A stretch of 11,703 nucleotides of DNA, taken from NCBI GenBank assembly GCA_023487865.1, contig JAMDBG010000010.1:1-11703 (forward strand), given 5' to 3'. The notes beneath the pieces were generated by a model. It did no database searches. It was not told where the DNA came from and was given only the letters and a program-made list of their open reading frames with translations. Both the position numbers and the translations under genes were made by a program. Below are positions 1-5,951 of the stretch, piece by piece (the first letter of the stretch is position 1; each line of letters starts with the position of its first letter). This DNA comes from Deltaproteobacteria bacterium. GTDB lineage: Bacteria; Desulfobacterota; Syntrophia; Syntrophales; UBA5619.

Positions 1-115
1 CATGCCCTTTTACAACACAAGAAGAACGCATTCAGCTCTTGGCTATCTGTCACCGGAGGCGTATGAATGTAAATCAGCGTGATAACCCGTGTCTATTTTA
101 GCGGGGGAAGATTCG
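1..115 (+). mobile_element. Right end of an IS3-family insertion sequence
   Basis: The transposase tail stops at 82. The next roughly 30 bp (about 86-112, containing GTGTCTATTTTAGCGGGGGA) have the look of an IS3-type terminal inverted repeat: a GTGTC-like start, then a T-rich stretch, then a G-run. The left end of the element is outside the window, so neither the inverted-repeat pairing nor a 3-4 bp target duplication can be verified. The right edge is therefore approximate (108-116). The downstream hydrolase begins at 122, so the element has landed directly against that gene and probably replaced its native promoter. Confidence 0.6.
2..82 (+). CDS. IS3-family transposase (OrfB/integrase core), C-terminal end only
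   Basis: This is the last 26 codons of a transposase whose body lies left of the window. The Met at position 2 is internal. The visible residues include FYNTRRTHSALGYLSPEAYE, which matches the conserved C-terminal signature of the DDE transposase (OrfB) of IS3-family elements: FYN, then R-x-HS-x-LGYLSP, then a short acidic tail. In that family OrfB, normally made by frameshifting from OrfA, catalyses strand transfer of the element. The frame ends at TGA 80-82, about 30 bp before the likely end of the element, as is usual for IS3 elements. Two other forward frames are also open here but resemble nothing. The family call is strong from the motif alone; the subgroup cannot be assigned. Confidence 0.88.
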   Translation: MPFYNTRRTHSALGYLSPEAYECKSA

Positions 116-121
116 AAAGCG

Positions 122-1003
122 ATGCCATACGCTGTCACCGATGACGGAGTGAAGCTGTACTGTGAGGAGACCGGGACCGGCACGGCGGTCATCTTCGTCC
201 ATGAATTCGCAGGTGACTATCGCAGCTGGGAACCGCAGGTCAGGCATCTCGGCCGGCGCTACCGCGTCATCACATTCAACGCCCGCGGCTATCCGCCCTC
301 CGATGTCCCGGAGGCGGTTTCCGCCTATTCCCAGAACCGCGCCGCCGATGACATACTCTCGGTGCTCGATCATTTCGGCATAGACCGTGCGCATGTCGCC
401 GGCCTGTCGATGGGGGGCTTCGCCACACTCCATTTCGGATTCCGCCATCCGGCGCGCGCCCGCTCGCTCACCGTGGGCGGCTGCGGTTACGGCGCCGAGC
501 CGTCGCAGCGGGAGGCGTTTCGGGCCGAAGCGGACACCATCGCCGCCTTCATCAAGACCCAGGGGATGGCCGCCTTTGCCGAGAAGTATGCCTACGGCCC
601 CTCCCGCGTCCAGTATGAGCACAAGGACCCGCGGGGCTTTGCCGAGTTCAAACGCATCCTGGCCGAGCATTCCGCGGTCGGCTCGGCCAATACCCAGCTC
701 GGCTGTCAGCGTGAGCGGCCGTCGCTCTACGATCTGGTGGAGCAGATGCAGGCGTTGACCGTGCCGACGCTGATCCTGACGGGTGACGAGGACTTCCCCT
801 GCCTCGCACCGGGGATTCTGATGAAGCGGAACATCCCGACGGCGGCATTGTCCGTCATGCCGAACTGCGGCCACGCCGTCAATACCGAGGATCCGGACGG
901 ATTCAACGCGATCGTGGGCAGCTTCTTTGTCCAGGTGGACAGCGGCCGCTGGCCCACCCGCGACCCCCGCGCCATGTCGGCATCGATGACGGGCATGCGG
1001 TGA
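122..1003 (+). CDS. Alpha/beta hydrolase (esterase/lactonase-like)
   Basis: This encodes a 293-residue alpha/beta-hydrolase-fold enzyme, probably cytosolic since no signal peptide is seen. With Met-1 at ATG 122, the N-terminal strand VIFVHE carries the HE (usually HG) oxyanion turn near residues 27-28. The nucleophile elbow GLSMGG places the catalytic Ser at about 96. The acid is Asp 222 or 224 in TGDEDFPC, and the catalytic His is about 251 in NCGHAVN. Length and motif order fit the enol-lactonase/haloperoxidase-like group; substrate cannot be assigned. An in-frame GTG at 89 would add 11 residues but lies within the presumed IS end. ATG 122 has GGGGGAAG about 11 bp upstream, so it is preferred. 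An AGGAGG plus ATG follows 36 bp after the stop, suggesting a further gene once came next in the operon. Confidence 0.85.
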   Translation: MPYAVTDDGVKLYCEETGTGTAVIFVHEFAGDYRSWEPQVRHLGRRYRVITFNARGYPPSDVPEAVSAYSQNRAADDILSVLDHFGIDRAHVAGLSMGGFATLHFGFRHPARARSLTVGGCGYGAEPSQREAFRAEADTIAAFIKTQGMAAFAEKYAYGPSRVQYEHKDPRGFAEFKRILAEHSAVGSANTQLGCQRERPSLYDLVEQMQALTVPTLILTGDEDFPCLAPGILMKRNIPTAALSVMPNCGHAVNTEDPDGFNAIVGSFFVQVDSGRWPTRDPRAMSASMTGMR

Positions 1004-1039
1004 CAAACACATCATCAGACTTCACATCAGATACAAAGC

Positions 1040-1070
1040 AGGAGGAAAGATGAGCCGGCCTGATCATTGA
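1040..1070 (+). pseudogene. Ribosome binding site and first six codons of a broken gene (possible)
   Basis: AGGAGG at 1040-1045 stands 4 bp before ATG 1050. This is a textbook translation start, placed just after the hydrolase gene as expected for the next gene of an operon. The frame ends after six codons (MSRPDH) at TGA 1068-1070. Base composition drops to the right of about 1070. The simplest reading is that the original second gene lost everything after its first codons when the methyltransferase patch was inserted. It could instead be a chance start or a tiny leader peptide. Confidence 0.35.
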
Positions 1071-1218
1071 ATTCGGGTTGAAAGCGACTAACGCAGCCTA
1101 TCTTCCTTCCCCGAAGCGGACAAGCACCTTTCTGAATTCGATTGTTGACTGGCGGCTTCCGTATGGCCGAGTAATTGGACAAGCCGGCAAAGTGGCCGGA
1201 GTAAAAAGAATTGTTTGA
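1054..1218 (+). pseudogene. Headless 3' remnant of an unrecognised gene coupled to the methyltransferase
   Basis: A frame of 54 sense codons runs from just after the TGA at 1051-1053 to the TGA at 1216-1218 and has no ATG. TTG 1078 is the only plausible in-frame start near its beginning and lacks a clear ribosome binding site. The translation looks protein-like, for example FLNSIVDWRLPYGRVIGQAG followed by KVAGVKRIV. Its stop overlaps the methyltransferase start as TGATG, a common translational-coupling arrangement between operon partners. This suggests the C-terminal tail of a gene that preceded the methyltransferase, possibly a restriction endonuclease, truncated at the left junction of the inserted patch. 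I do not recognise the family. An open frame of this length is not very improbable by chance, so confidence is modest. Confidence 0.4.
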
Positions 1219-2720
1219 TGATAACGACTGAGAAAATCGAATTCGGGGATTTTCAGACCCCGCTGGACCTTACCCGTGACATTGCCGCTTTTCTGCGAGA
1301 CAACGGCGTGACCCCCGATATTATTGTCGAGCCGACTTGCGGTCGAGGCCATTTTGTGCGTGCGGCGATTGCAGCTTTTCCCCACGTAAAGGCCGTTTAC
1401 GGCTTCGACATTAACCCTCAACACGTGGATGAAGCGGGAAACATGGTCCGCAACATGGCAGGACATAATTCGCATTTCGAATGCAGGAATTTCTTCCAAA
1501 TTGACTGGGCGACGTTTTTTGCGGGACTGGGCGAAACCATTCTTCTCATTGGCAATCCTCCCTGGGTCACCAATTCCGCTCTCGGAGCAATCGGGAGTCT
1601 CAATCTCCCGGAGAAGACTAACTTTCAAGGCCGCAACGGCTTTGCCGCCAAGACAGGCAAGGCCAATTTCGATATTTCCGAATGGATGCTGACCAGACTC
1701 GTGGAAGCTTTACACCGGCACTCTGGTTGTATGGCGATGCTCTGCAAGACAGCCACCGCACGAAAGACATTGCGCCATGCATGGCTGAACAAGCTGAACA
1801 TCGGCCGTTGTTCACTCCATTTGATTGACGCCCAACGGCACTTTGGTGCATCGGTTGATGCCTGTCTCCTCATTTTGCATACGGGAATGCCGGAATCCAA
1901 CACGACTGCCTGTGTCTATCCCGATCTCTCTTTCGACGGCAAGATTACAACCATTGGTCTGGCAGGCAAAGAGCTGGTCGCCGACATGAACGAATACTCA
2001 CGAATGCGGGACATTGATGGTATACCCTATTACACTTGGCGTTCTGGTGTGAAGCATGACGCAGTGGGCATCATGGAGTTAAAGCGTGAAAACGGACATT
2101 TCACCAATGGGATACATGAGGAATACCAACTGGAAACTACGTATCTGTATCCCCTTTTGAAATCCTCCGATATCGCCAATGGTCGTACGACGCCTACCCG
2201 ATATGTCCTCGTCACGCAGCGGAAACCATCCGACGATACCGCCGAAGTCAAGGAGACAGCCCCAAAAACATGGGCATACCTTACCGCACATGCAGACGCT
2301 CTCGACAAGAGGCGGAGCATTATCTACCGAAAACGGCCTCGCTTTTCCGTTTTTGGAGTTGGTGATTATACGTTCTCGCCCTGGAAGGTTGCCATATCAG
2401 GTCTTTATAAGAACTGCCGATTTGTTGTTGTGGGCGAACAACAGGGTAAGCCTATCGTGCTTGACGATACCTGCTGCTTCCTCCCTTGTTCATCCGAGAA
2501 AGAAGCCCGTTTCATATGCGAACTTCTTAATTCCGATATTTGTCAGCGATTCCTTCGTTCGCTTGTCTTTCTTGACGCGAAACGACCCATCACGATTGAC
2601 ATCCTCAACCGGATCGACCTGAAGCAAGTGGCCGGGCATGTCAACCGGGTAATGGACGCAGAGAAATGTCTCTCTGCTGCGGCACGGTTTCAAGAACAAT
2701 CAATCGCTTCTGTTCGATAA
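1218..2720 (+). CDS. Adenine-N6 DNA methyltransferase (gamma-class, type II R-M-like), apparently orphan
   Basis: This 500-residue class I SAM-dependent methyltransferase has the gamma-class motif order. FQTP (12-15) is motif X. VEPTCGRGHF (37-46) is the SAM-binding motif I, and GFDINP (62-67) is motif II. NFFQIDW (91-97) resembles motif III, and IGNPPWV (111-117) is the catalytic motif IV, with NPPW typical of adenine-N6 enzymes. The C-terminal half, from about 230, should hold the target-recognition domain. It should methylate a specific DNA site to protect against a partner nuclease, but only 140 bp follow before the next gene and no intact nuclease lies upstream. ATG 1218 is chosen because it overlaps the preceding TGA; TTG 1215 would add one residue. 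Hand-counted sample lines give about 42-50% GC, against about 75% in sampled hydrolase and beta-lactamase lines, so horizontal acquisition is likely. Confidence 0.87.
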   Translation: MITTEKIEFGDFQTPLDLTRDIAAFLRDNGVTPDIIVEPTCGRGHFVRAAIAAFPHVKAVYGFDINPQHVDEAGNMVRNMAGHNSHFECRNFFQIDWATFFAGLGETILLIGNPPWVTNSALGAIGSLNLPEKTNFQGRNGFAAKTGKANFDISEWMLTRLVEALHRHSGCMAMLCKTATARKTLRHAWLNKLNIGRCSLHLIDAQRHFGASVDACLLILHTGMPESNTTACVYPDLSFDGKITTIGLAGKELVADMNEYSRMRDIDGIPYYTWRSGVKHDAVGIMELKRENGHFTNGIHEEYQLETTYLYPLLKSSDIANGRTTPTRYVLVTQRKPSDDTAEVKETAPKTWAYLTAHADALDKRRSIIYRKRPRFSVFGVGDYTFSPWKVAISGLYKNCRFVVVGEQQGKPIVLDDTCCFLPCSSEKEARFICELLNSDICQRFLRSLVFLDAKRPITIDILNRIDLKQVAGHVNRVMDAEKCLSAAARFQEQSIASVR

Positions 2721-2763
2721 CCCTTCATCATCAAGAGTGAAGACCTGCAGGGCGAACGAGAAA

Positions 2764-2828
2764 TTATCTTGACACGCAATAGCCGTCTTCATATACTCGG
2801 CCTGCCGAAAGGCAAGTTCTTATCAAAC
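2764..2828 (+). repeat. Dispersed promoter-bearing repeat, copy A
   Basis: This is the most diverged of four related intergenic segments. It keeps TTGACA (2769-2774), a 17-bp spacer, TATACT (2792-2797), and the block GCAAGTTCTTATCAAAC (2812-2828), which is identical to copy B. The spacer matches the other copies at scattered positions. Between the -10 and the conserved block it has a small private hairpin, TGCC-GAAA-GGCA (2803-2814), not seen in the other copies. It lies between the methyltransferase and the four-gene operon. Confidence 0.65.
2769..2797 (+). promoter_or_regulatory. Predicted sigma70-type promoter of the four-gene operon
   Basis: TTGACA (2769-2774) is a consensus -35. TATACT (2792-2797) is one base from the consensus -10, and the spacing is exactly 17 bp. 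Transcription would begin near 2804 and run into the gene starting at 2941, leaving a leader of about 135 nt. No better promoter was seen upstream of that operon. It lies within repeat copy A, so its role as the operon's promoter is inferred from position and consensus match. Confidence 0.6.
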
Positions 2829-2940
2829 AAAATTAAAGAGTTAACTTAACATCTTTCAATCATTGACGCACCCCGGACTGTCATCTTCTCCGAAACTGAC
2901 CGGAGGGGATGCCGAAGGATATCGACCATCGGAGCGGTTG

Positions 2941-4188
2941 ATGAACGCGACTGACAAAACGAAGGCCCCCACGGTCCTGCTGATCGCCACATTCGATACC
3001 AAGGCCGCGGAGGCCTTGTATCTCAAGGAGAAAATGGAGTCCCTGGGATGCGGCGTGCTTTTGATGGACACCGGAATCCTCCAGGAAAGCGGGCAGGCGA
3101 CCGATATCACCCGCCATCAGGTGGCCGAGGCGGGCGGGGCGTCGATCGCCGGACTGATCGCCTCGCAGGACAAGGGAAGGTGCATCAGCGCCATGCGGGA
3201 TGGGGCCTGCGCTCATGCCGGAAAGCTTTACGCGGCGGGAAAGTTCCAGGGGATCATCGCGATAGGCGGGGCACAGGGCACGGATATCGGCACCGCGGCA
3301 ATGAGGGTGCTCCCGTTCGGCGTCCCGAAATTCATGGTCTCCACCGTCGCCTCCGGAAGGGCGACCTTCGGCCCCTTTGTGGGAACGAAAGACATCATCA
3401 TGATGCACTCCGTCGCGGACATCCAGGGGATCAATTCCGTCACCCGGCGGGTCTTCGACAATGCGGCCGCGGCCGTCTGCGGGATGGTCGTCAATGCAGC
3501 CACGGGCGGCGATCGGCCCTCTTCCCGCGTTCAGGTGGCCCTTTCGATGCTCGGCACGATCACCCAGGGGGCGATGCGGGCGATAAGGCTCCTTTCCGAA
3601 AGGGGGTATGACGCCATTGCGTTCCATCAGAACGGAACGGGCGGGATCGCCATGGAGGACATGATCCGCGACGGGATCTTCAAGGGGGTCCTCGACCTCA
3701 ATCTCCACGAGTTGGGGGATTCCGTGGTGAAGGGGCTTCACGCCTCCATCAGGGATTACAGGCTTGAAGCCGCAGGGGCGCTCGGGATTCCCCAGGTCGT
3801 CGCGCCGGGAAGCATCAATTATGCGGTGATGGGGCCGGTGGAGACGCTGCCGCCGGAGATGCTCAAAAGGAAATACATCGTGCATAATTCCCAGCTGACC
3901 CTGGTGAGGCTCTCCGGGGAAGAGATCGCAAAGGCCGCGATCCTTGCGGCCGACAGGCTCAACAAGGCAAAGGGACCGACGCACGTGTTCATCCCGCTCC
4001 GGGGGTTTTCGTATCCCGACCATGAAGGGCGGGCGCACTGGGACCCGGCGGTCAACGAGGCGTTCATCCGCACGCTCAAGTCACGCCTCTCTTCCGCGAT
4101 AGAGTATGACGAACTCGACTGGCACATCAACGACGATCCGTTCATCGATGCAGTGGTGAATGAACTGGTGCGATTGATGAACAAGTGA
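2941..4188 (+). CDS. UPF0261 / Tm-1-like ATP-binding family protein
   Basis: This encodes 415 residues, the usual full length for the UPF0261 family. The N-terminal block APTVLLIATFDTKAAEALYL (about residues 8-27), continuing to LLMDTGIL, is the family hallmark (T-x-DTK followed by a D-x-G strand). Glycine-rich segments follow, such as IAIGGAQGTDIGTAAM. By homology to the plant Tm-1 N-terminal domain it may bind ATP, but the bacterial role is not established. ATG 2941 is chosen because GGAG (2931-2934) stands 6 bp upstream. The frame stays open back to TTG 2863 without a credible ribosome binding site. The start also overlaps the TGA of a 10-codon mini-frame (2909-2941), which may only be coincidence. 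It is the first gene of the operon. The protein is probably cytosolic, with no signal or membrane segment seen. Confidence 0.85.
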   Translation: MNATDKTKAPTVLLIATFDTKAAEALYLKEKMESLGCGVLLMDTGILQESGQATDITRHQVAEAGGASIAGLIASQDKGRCISAMRDGACAHAGKLYAAGKFQGIIAIGGAQGTDIGTAAMRVLPFGVPKFMVSTVASGRATFGPFVGTKDIIMMHSVADIQGINSVTRRVFDNAAAAVCGMVVNAATGGDRPSSRVQVALSMLGTITQGAMRAIRLLSERGYDAIAFHQNGTGGIAMEDMIRDGIFKGVLDLNLHELGDSVVKGLHASIRDYRLEAAGALGIPQVVAPGSINYAVMGPVETLPPEMLKRKYIVHNSQLTLVRLSGEEIAKAAILAADRLNKAKGPTHVFIPLRGFSYPDHEGRAHWDPAVNEAFIRTLKSRLSSAIEYDELDWHINDDPFIDAVVNELVRLMNK

Positions 4189-4195
4189 TATGAGA

Positions 4196-4217
4196 GCTTT
4201 CCGAAACAAAGGAAAGC
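4196..4217 (+). other. Intercistronic stem-loop between the first two operon genes
   Basis: GCTTTCC (4196-4202) and GGAAAGC (4211-4217) form a perfect 7-bp stem with the 8-base loop GAAACAAA. It sits in the 61-bp gap after the Tm-1-like gene stop. No U-run follows, so it is not a standard intrinsic terminator. In this position it could be an RNA processing or stability element that sets different levels of the first gene and the three downstream genes. That role is inferred. Confidence 0.45.
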
Positions 4218-4249
4218 CGCTTAGCGTTATTAGATGAGGAGGAATGTGC

Positions 4250-5164
4250 ATGACGGATAAAAAGAAGGAAGTGGTTGGCGTCTTTGCCCCGATGGTTACC
4301 CCATTCAGGGATGACCGGGTGCTTTTTCACGGGCTCATCACCAATGTGGAGAAGATGAACAGGACCTCTCTGACGGGATATTTCGTCCTCGGGACGAACG
4401 GTGAGTACAAATCCCTTTCCGTCCCGGAGCGCATCTCCGTGCTGAGGACTGTCGTCAATGCCCGGGCGAAGGACAAGGTCGTCATGGCGGGCATGGGCTT
4501 CGAGAGCACGCAGGAAACCATCGCGATGACCCTGCGGGCGGCCGATGAGGGGGCCGATATGGTCAGTCTTCTGATGCCCCACTTCTTCGCGAAGAAGATG
4601 ACCCCGGAAGTGCTGGCCGGATATGTCACCGCCGTGGCTGACGCCTCCCCGCTGCCGGTCCTTCTGTACAACAACCCTTCGGTCGCGGCTGGCGTCACGA
4701 TCAGGGCCGATCTGATCGATCTCGTGAAGGACCATCCGAACGTCATCGGCATCAAGGACTCTTCGAGCGAGACCTACAAGCAGAACCTCGAAGCGGCCAA
4801 AGGCAGGATGTCCGTCCTTGCCGGCACCGCCAATTATTTTCTCGATCTGCTCAAGAGCGGCGGCACCGGCGGCGTCCTTTCGCTGGCGAACGTCTTTCCC
4901 GACGCCTGCGCACGGCTCTACACGCTCTTTAAGGAGGGAAAGATGAAGGAGGCGGAAGAGCTGAACGCCTCCCTGATCGGCCTGAACAAGGAGGTGTCCG
5001 GATCGTTCGGCGTCGCCGGAGTGAAGGCGGCGATGGACCTCTGCGGGTTCTGCGGCGGCGTTCCAAGAAAGCCGATGCTCCCGCTCACCGGAGAGCAGCT
5101 GGAAACACTCAAGCAATCGCTCGGCAAAAGTCAATTTGCCCGTCAGGAGATGAAAAATGAATAG
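4250..5164 (+). CDS. DapA/HOGA-family class I aldolase (dihydrodipicolinate synthase-like)
   Basis: This 304-residue (beta/alpha)8 enzyme belongs to the DHDPS / N-acetylneuraminate lyase superfamily and forms a Schiff base with pyruvate or another 2-oxo acid. GTNGE (48-52) is the carboxylate-binding motif (GTTGE in DHDPS). YNNP carries the catalytic Tyr 140, and GIKDSS carries the Schiff-base Lys 169. The residue matching E. coli DHDPS Arg138 in YNVPSRT is Val 145 here, which argues against true dihydrodipicolinate synthase. A retro-aldol role on a sugar acid or a 4-hydroxy-2-oxoacid is more likely. ATG 4250 has AGGAGG (4237-4242) at an ideal 7 bp; ATG 4244 would be only 1 bp away. Its last 8 bp overlap the following dehydrogenase gene, which points to translational coupling. 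Confidence 0.85.
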   Translation: MTDKKKEVVGVFAPMVTPFRDDRVLFHGLITNVEKMNRTSLTGYFVLGTNGEYKSLSVPERISVLRTVVNARAKDKVVMAGMGFESTQETIAMTLRAADEGADMVSLLMPHFFAKKMTPEVLAGYVTAVADASPLPVLLYNNPSVAAGVTIRADLIDLVKDHPNVIGIKDSSSETYKQNLEAAKGRMSVLAGTANYFLDLLKSGGTGGVLSLANVFPDACARLYTLFKEGKMKEAEELNASLIGLNKEVSGSFGVAGVKAAMDLCGFCGGVPRKPMLPLTGEQLETLKQSLGKSQFARQEMKNE

Positions 5165-5951
5165 ACTCAAAGACCGAGTGGCGATCGTCACCGGATCCGG
5201 ACAGGGAATGGGGCTGGCGATCGCCCACGCCTGCGCCCGGGAAGGGGCGAAAATCGTCATCACCGATATCAACGATGCAACGATCCAGGCCGCCGTCGAC
5301 GAAGTGAAGCAGAAGGAAGGCGGGGACGTCATCGGGATAAAGATGGACGTGACGAAGAAATCCGACATCGAAAAAGGGATCAAACACGTCCTGGACCTCT
5401 TGGGCTGTATCGATCTGCTGGTAAACAACGCCGGCGGCGCCCTGAACACCCCCTACAAGCTTGCCGAGATCGAAGAGAAGCACTGGGACCTCGTGGTGAA
5501 CGTCAACCTGAAGGGCGCGTTTCTGTGCTGCCAGCAGGTGATTCCGGCGATGGTGAAGCAGGGAAAAGGCGCCGTCGTGAACATGTCCGCACTGGCCGGC
5601 CACTGGCGGGCCTCGCTCGCGGGCGTCCAGTACACGGCCGCCAAGGCCGGGATCGAGGGCCTCACAAGGCAGCTGGCCTATGATTTCGGTCCGAGCGGGA
5701 TACGGGTCAACGCCGTCGCGCCCACGGTCACGATGACCGGCGACAGGATTAAGGGCCTCTGGGACGGCAAGGGACAGGAGGAGAAAGAGAGAATCTTCAG
5801 CCAGATCCCCCTGCGGCGCCTCGGCACGATGGAGGAAATCGGCGCGGCGGTCGTTTACCTCGCCTCCGACGAATCGAGTTACATCACGGGCATCACCCTG
5901 GACATCTGCGGCGGCCGCTCGGACCGACATAGGATCGACGATGAAGGATAA
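5157..5951 (+). CDS. Short-chain dehydrogenase/reductase (FabG-like, classical SDR)
   Basis: This 264-residue Rossmann-fold oxidoreductase interconverts an alcohol and a ketone using NAD(P). The cofactor motif TGSGQGMG spans residues 12-19, and Asp 37 after the second strand (IVITD) suggests NAD preference. NNAG is at 90-93, the active-site Asn is about 117, and YTAAK gives catalytic Tyr 159 and Lys 163. The catalytic Ser region reads NMSALAG: the Ser (144) lies one position earlier relative to the Gly than in the common SSxAG pattern, and Ala occupies the usual slot. AGGAGA (5145-5150) stands 6 bp before ATG 5157, inside the preceding gene. The 3' end overlaps the next gene by 11 bp. The C-terminal tail after CGG is polar. 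Annotation as 3-oxoacyl-ACP reductase would be an over-call; a role on the aldolase's substrate or product is inferred from the operon. Confidence 0.85.
   Translation: MNRLKDRVAIVTGSGQGMGLAIAHACAREGAKIVITDINDATIQAAVDEVKQKEGGDVIGIKMDVTKKSDIEKGIKHVLDLLGCIDLLVNNAGGALNTPYKLAEIEEKHWDLVVNVNLKGAFLCCQQVIPAMVKQGKGAVVNMSALAGHWRASLAGVQYTAAKAGIEGLTRQLAYDFGPSGIRVNAVAPTVTMTGDRIKGLWDGKGQEEKERIFSQIPLRRLGTMEEIGAAVVYLASDESSYITGITLDICGGRSDRHRIDDEG

Noticed and set aside
1..101. Two further open forward frames over the left edge, one ending at 101 after a GGAGG and ATG at 63
   Set aside because: The frame ending at 82 has the unmistakable IS3 transposase C-terminal motif, so the others are shadows of it.
89..121. 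GTG 89 as the hydrolase start
   Set aside because: It lies within the presumed IS terminal repeat, adds 11 non-conserved residues and lacks a ribosome binding site; ATG 122 has a G-rich one.
2803..2814. TGCC-GAAA-GGCA hairpin in repeat copy A as a conserved RNA element
   Set aside because: Copies B and C have no matching hairpin at this place, so it is not a shared feature.
1063..2866. Direct repeat ATCATTGA at 1063-1070 and 2859-2866, as a target-site duplication around the methyltransferase patch
   Set aside because: An 8-mer shared by two AT-rich stretches of this size is expected by chance about this often, and joining across it does not restore a reading frame.
2909..2941. Ten-codon mini-frame after GGAGGGG whose TGA overlaps the Tm-1-like ATG
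   Set aside because: Only about 2 bp separate the Shine-Dalgarno core from its ATG, too close for good initiation; it is noted only as possible coupling.
2881..5449. Long open frames on the minus strand across the Tm-1-like gene and aldolase gene, and similar ones opposite the hydrolase and the ligase
   Set aside because: They are antisense to genes with clear motifs in GC-rich DNA, have no ribosome binding sites and encode low-complexity proteins.
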